Part shown: piece after piece, positions 57,861 through 64,000 of the stretch | How positions within the stretch are numbered: position 1 is the first letter of the stretch | How the letters are laid out: every line of letters begins with the position of its first letter | Origin: Caballeronia catudaia | GTDB lineage: Bacteria > Pseudomonadota > Gammaproteobacteria > Burkholderiales > Burkholderiaceae | NCBI RefSeq assembly: GCF_001544755.2 | Contig: NZ_FCOF02000001.1 | Location: 186,001 to 250,000 of the forward strand | Direction: 5' to 3' | Length of the DNA stretch: 64,000 nt | Program-made: the position numbers and the translations under genes | The notes under the pieces: generated by a model | Told to the model about the DNA's origin: nothing | What the model saw: the letters and a program-made list of their open reading frames with translations, nothing else | The model's database searches: none

Positions 57861-58607
57861 TCAGAGCGCGCCGCCGCGCATGCCGAGCGTCAGCGCGCGC
57901 AGCGACCGCACGGTGCGATCCACGTAATGCGGCCGCCCCGCGCCCGGCTTGCGCGCCGACATCCCGCCGCCCGACGTGCGCCCGACCGGCAGGTGACCGA
58001 CGATCCACACCGTGCGAATCCCGAGCCGCCGATAGCGCTTCAGATGGCCGTGCGTATCTTCGACGAGAATCACGTCTTCCAGACGCACGTGCGCGCGGCG
58101 CATCGCGTGACGCAGCATCGGCGCGTCGGGCTTGGCGCGCCATCGGTCGCCGTGCCGCATGTCCTCGATCGCGATCACGCGCTCGAACAGCTTCGCGATA
58201 CCCAGTTCCGCGAGCACGGAGCGCGCGTAGATCGTCGGGGCGTTGGTCAGCACGATCTTGCGGCCGGGCAGCGCGCGCAACATGCGGCCGAGGCCGCGCT
58301 CCGCGCGCACCATCGACGGAAGATCGGCGAAAGTGTGGACTTCGCGCAGAAAGTCCGCGGCGTCGATACCGTGATGCTTCACGAGCCCGAGCAGCGCCGC
58401 GCCGTAGCGCAACGTATAGCCGACGCGCAGCCGGTTCGCCTCGTCGATGTCGACGTTCAGACGGCTCATGATGTACTGCGTCATCCCGCGGTTGATCGCC
58501 GGAAAAATCGCGTGCGACGCGTGATGCAGCGTGTTGTCGAGATCGAAAAGCCAGACGGGGCCGCGTGTCTTGACGCGGCGTTGGCGGGACGGGCGATGCG
58601 CGGTCAT
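57861..58607 (-). CDS. HAD-superfamily hydrolase, pyrimidine 5'-nucleotidase-like
   Basis: A 248-residue protein from the ATG at 58607 (the frame extends to 58661, but an intrinsic terminator lies at 58614-58637). HAD motifs: nucleophile in FDLDNTLHH, motif II LTNAP, K around AKPDAP, and motif IV EDTHGHL. This matches the SDT1/YjjG-like subgroup that dephosphorylates pyrimidine mononucleotides. Downstream of argB, convergent with the toxin. Confidence 0.85.
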   Translation of the reverse strand: MTAHRPSRQRRVKTRGPVWLFDLDNTLHHASHAIFPAINRGMTQYIMSRLNVDIDEANRLRVGYTLRYGAALLGLVKHHGIDAADFLREVHTFADLPSMVRAERGLGRMLRALPGRKIVLTNAPTIYARSVLAELGIAKLFERVIAIEDMRHGDRWRAKPDAPMLRHAMRRAHVRLEDVILVEDTHGHLKRYRRLGIRTVWIVGHLPVGRTSGGGMSARKPGAGRPHYVDRTVRSLRALTLGMRGGAL

Positions 58608-58613
58608 ATGTGA

Positions 58614-58637
58614 AAACGCCCGCGCAGGGGCGGGCGT
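58614..58637 (-). terminator. Terminator of argB
   Basis: AACGCCCGC/GCGGGCGTT-type stem (plus-strand AACGCCCGC...GGCGGGCGTT) with T-run in the minus direction, located between the argB stop (58658) and the HAD start. Confidence 0.78.
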
Positions 58638-58657
58638 TCGAGAAGCGGGGGATGAGC

Positions 58658-59921
<1,264 letters not shown>

Positions 59922-60057
59922 CAGGCCGCGTGCCGCCGTGCCTTTTTGCGGGGCGAGGTGCGACAAATCGCGCCAGATGCCGCAGCAAGCCTGATGCAAG
60001 CGGGATAATGTCGCATGAAGCGCGAACGCGCTACGGCACCTTCGGGCACTCGACTCA

Positions 60058-61359
60058 ATGCATCGCATAACCAATACCGGACGGGTCAATCTCGGTCATC
60101 TCTTCTGGCTTCGCTCGCTCGCGATCATCGGCCAGTTGACGACCATCGCCGTCGTGCAGATCTTTTTCGGCGCAAAACTCCCGCTGCCCGCGATGCTGCT
60201 CGTGATCGCGCTGGAGATGATCTTCAACGGCCTCACGTGGCTGCGCGTCGCGCGGGCGCGGCCGGAGACCAATTCAGAGCTGTTCGGCCAGATGCTGGTC
60301 GACCTCGGCGCGCTCTCGGCGCTCCTGTTTCTGTCGGGCGGCGCGACCAATCCGTTCGTCACGCTGTATTTGCCGTCGCTCGCGATCGCCGCCGCCGTGC
60401 TGCCGTGGACGATGATGGCCTGCCTCGCGCTCTTCGCCGTCGCCTGTTACGCGCTGCTTTCGTATAACTACGTGCCGCTCAATATCGAGAATCCCGCGAA
60501 TCTCTTCGATTATTTTCGCACCGGCCTGTGGGTCAACTTCATGGTGAGCGTCGGGCTGATCGGCTGGTTCGTCGCGCGCATGTCGCGGGCGCTGCGCGTG
60601 CGTGACGCCGCGCTCGCCGACGCCCAGCAGCGCCATCTGCGCGACGAGCGTGCGGTCGCGCTCGGCGTGCAGGCGGCGACCGTCGCGCATGAAATGGGCA
60701 CGCCGCTTTCGACCATCGCGATGCTGTCCGAGGAATTGCGCGATTCCGCCGCGCACGACCGCAATCTCGCGCCCTACGCAGCGGATTTCGAACTGCTCGA
60801 GCAGCAGATGGCGCTCTGCACGTCCGCGCTCGCGCGCCTGCGCAGCCGCGCGACGGGGCCTTCGAGCCGGCAGCCGCTCGGCGAATGGATGTCGAGTTTC
60901 ATCGATCAATGGCGTCTGCGGCATCCGCAAGTGAAGTTCGCGAAGCTCGGCGAGACGCCTGCGGATGCGTCCATCGACGATCCCGTGGCCGTCGGCCAAA
61001 TTTTGACGATTCTGCTCGATAACGCCGCGCGCGCGAGCAGCGAATCGGTGACATTGCAGGCGTCCGTGGAAGACATCGACGACATGGATTACGTGCGCTT
61101 CGACGTGTGCGACCGCGGCCCGGGCATTCCGGCCGCGCTGCGCGCCTCGCTCGGCGCGGGTCCGGTCGACAGCACGCAAGGCGGGCATGGCGTCGGGCTC
61201 TATCTGGCGTTCGCGGCGGCGGCGCGGTTGTCCGGATCGATCGAACTGATGGACGGCAAGCCGCGCGGCACCTGCGCGGTGTTGCGTCTGCCGAGCCGCG
61301 GCGCGGCGGCTGTCGCGGCGGCGGATGCGGCTGGAACTGAACGAAGCGGTGCGGCCTGA
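60058..61359 (+). CDS. regB: Redox-sensing histidine kinase RegB/PrrB-type
   Basis: A 433-residue kinase with six N-terminal membrane segments. The quinone-binding box GGATNPFVTLYLP is near residue 94. The H-box has phosphorylated H211 (VAHEMGTPLSTIAMLSEEL), and C254 lies at the position of the redox-active cysteine of RegB. The ATPase domain has LLDNAARAS, DRGPGIP and GHGVGLYLA. RegB homologues tune aerobic/anaerobic metabolism. The gene is followed by regA 49 bp on. Confidence 0.92.
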   Translation: MHRITNTGRVNLGHLFWLRSLAIIGQLTTIAVVQIFFGAKLPLPAMLLVIALEMIFNGLTWLRVARARPETNSELFGQMLVDLGALSALLFLSGGATNPFVTLYLPSLAIAAAVLPWTMMACLALFAVACYALLSYNYVPLNIENPANLFDYFRTGLWVNFMVSVGLIGWFVARMSRALRVRDAALADAQQRHLRDERAVALGVQAATVAHEMGTPLSTIAMLSEELRDSAAHDRNLAPYAADFELLEQQMALCTSALARLRSRATGPSSRQPLGEWMSSFIDQWRLRHPQVKFAKLGETPADASIDDPVAVGQILTILLDNAARASSESVTLQASVEDIDDMDYVRFDVCDRGPGIPAALRASLGAGPVDSTQGGHGVGLYLAFAAAARLSGSIELMDGKPRGTCAVLRLPSRGAAAVAAADAAGTERSGAA

Positions 61360-61408
61360 ACTCGAAGCAAGGCGCGCCCGAAGGCACGATAGGCACTACG
61401 GAGAAAAA

Positions 61409-61951
61409 ATGAGCGATACCAACTTTCTGATCATCGACGACGACGAAGTCTTTGCCGGCATGCTGGCGCGCGGTCTGACACGCCGCGGCTACACCCCGCA
61501 CCAGGCGCACGACGGCGACGAAGCGCTGAAGCTCGCGAACCAGCACAAGTTCGGCCAGATCACGGTCGATCTTCACCTCGGCAACGATTCCGGCCTGCGG
61601 CTCGTCGCGCCGCTGCGCGACCTTCAGCCCGATGCGCGCATTCTCGTTCTGACCGGCTACGCGAGCATCGCCACCGCCGTGCAGGCGGTGAAGGACGGCG
61701 CGGACAACTATCTCGCCAAGCCGGCGAACGTCGAAACGATTCTCGCCGCGCTGCACGAGCAGGCCAGCGAGCAGACGGCCGAGGAAGCGATCGAGAATCC
61801 GACGCTGCTGTCCGTCGCGCGGCTCGAATGGGAGCATATCCAGCGTGCGCTCGCCGAGAACAACGGCAATATTTCGGCGACGGCGCGCGCGCTCAACATG
61901 CATCGGCGCACGCTGCAGCGCAAGCTGGCGAAGAAGCCGGTGCGGCAGTAA
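61409..61951 (+). CDS. regA: Redox response regulator RegA/PrrA-type
   Basis: A 180-residue regulator. The receiver has IIDDDE and phospho-acceptor D54 in ITVDLHLGNDSG, VLTGYASIATA, and K in LAKPANV. The C-terminal Fis-like HTH is ISATARALNMHRRTLQRKLAKKP, matching RegA/PrrA/ActR. It starts at the ATG at 61409 after GGAG. Partner is RegB upstream. Same architecture as the regulator at 34330-35040. Confidence 0.92.
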   Translation: MSDTNFLIIDDDEVFAGMLARGLTRRGYTPHQAHDGDEALKLANQHKFGQITVDLHLGNDSGLRLVAPLRDLQPDARILVLTGYASIATAVQAVKDGADNYLAKPANVETILAALHEQASEQTAEEAIENPTLLSVARLEWEHIQRALAENNGNISATARALNMHRRTLQRKLAKKPVRQ

Positions 61952-62474
61952 TCCGGCTTCGCGCGAGTGCACAGGCGCTCGCGTTTATTCGTCAATACGG
62001 GGAAGGGCGGCGAGCGGCAGGCTTGCCGGATGCGGATCGGCGCGAAAAGCGATCGCCCAAAAAAGAACCGCCCAAGCCGGGTGCCAAGGGCGGTAATCGG
62101 AGAGTTGCAACGACTACATGCGTACACATGGAACACGCACACAGACAGCATACGTTGCAACGCTGCGCGCCCATATAAGAAAACTCCCAATTAAGAATTT
62201 GCTTACTTTGTCTGCTATTTGGCAGCAATCGGGGGAATTCTTTCACCATTCCTTTCACGGCTCTTTCCCGGGCTCGTCAGCGCTCATTCGCACGGCGTTA
62301 TCTCCTGCATAGGTCGCTCAAGAAAATCGAAACGCAGGCCGTAAAGCCACTTTGTGCGCGAACCTGAGTTCGCGTCGCGCTGGCCGCGGGCGTCGTCTGC
62401 GGGGCGCTGGCTTTTGGCGTGGAACCGGGACGAGGCGAGACCGTGTCCGCGCGGTTCGACGAGAGGAGATTTCG
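61952..62474. other. Intergenic region upstream of the chemoreceptor gene
   Basis: 523 bp without a gene. The palindromic GTTGCAACG occurs at 62104-62112 and 62153-62161. ACCGCCC/GGGCGGT stem (near 62069-62095) has its T-run on the minus strand, hinting at a minus-strand short transcript. A sigma-28-like promoter is proposed at 62317-62345. Minus-strand open frames over the chemoreceptor are shadows. Confidence 0.45.
62317..62345 (+). promoter_or_regulatory. Candidate sigma-28 promoter for the chemoreceptor
   Basis: CTCAAG at 62317-62322 and GCCGTAAA at 62338-62345, with 15 bp between. This approximates the flagellar sigma-28 pattern (TCAAG, 14 bp, GCCGATAA); spacing is one base long. The coding start is 130 bp on. 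Confidence 0.38.

Positions 62475-64000
<1,526 letters not shown>

Overview
The window is a GC-rich stretch of a betaproteobacterial chromosome. Gene content and protein style point to Burkholderiaceae, most like Paraburkholderia/Caballeronia; this is inference from recognised proteins, not a database search. It opens in the 3' end of dnaN followed by gyrB, so it probably begins close to the chromosomal replication origin.

Layout. 1-8350: dnaN end, gyrB, an HNH endonuclease resembling phosphorothioate-dependent (type IV) restriction enzymes, an AraC/GyrI regulator, a small zinc-ribbon protein, dbpA, a DHA2-type MFS pump and a DUF488 protein. 8354-15092: a 6.7 kb element integrated in the 3' half of tRNA-Lys(CUU). 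It has 49-bp direct repeats, paired integrase-arm-like repeats at both ends, a tyrosine integrase, a small DNA-binding gene, a winged-helix-like gene, a MobV-type relaxase and three cargo genes of unknown function. It looks like an integrative mobilizable element (IME). 15120-26330: thioesterase, a frameshifted patatin-like gene, OsmC protein, 2-hydroxyacid dehydrogenase, pckG, LysR regulator, topB, thioredoxin-like protein, dprA. 26531-35040: def-fmt, LysE exporter, htpX behind a sigma-32-like promoter, then rsmB-DUF4390-NtrY-like kinase-response regulator. 35083-41010: tRNA-Phe with promoter and terminator, a lipoprotein glycosidase, queC-queE-queD (7-deazaguanine synthesis), an HpcH/HpaI aldolase and a Sel1-repeat protein.

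41070-51201 holds two core operons read outward from a shared region at 47495-47870: mreB-mreC-mreD-mrdA-rodA (rod-shape elongasome) on the minus strand and gatC-gatA-gatB (Asp/Glu-tRNA amidotransferase) on the plus strand. Then come a PPK2-type kinase, exonuclease III, and a minus-strand run of ampG-M48 protease and metX-metW. metX has an unusual leader in which two hairpins compete for the same bases. A Phd/RelE-type toxin-antitoxin pair, a HAD phosphatase, argB, a CWC zinc protein, the redox two-component pair regB-regA, and a chemotaxis receptor cut by the window end finish the window.

Most of the window is ordinary housekeeping sequence. The parts worth a second look are the tRNA-Lys element with its uncharacterised cargo, the metX leader, the restriction gene beside gyrB, the frameshifted patatin gene and several small regulatory structures.
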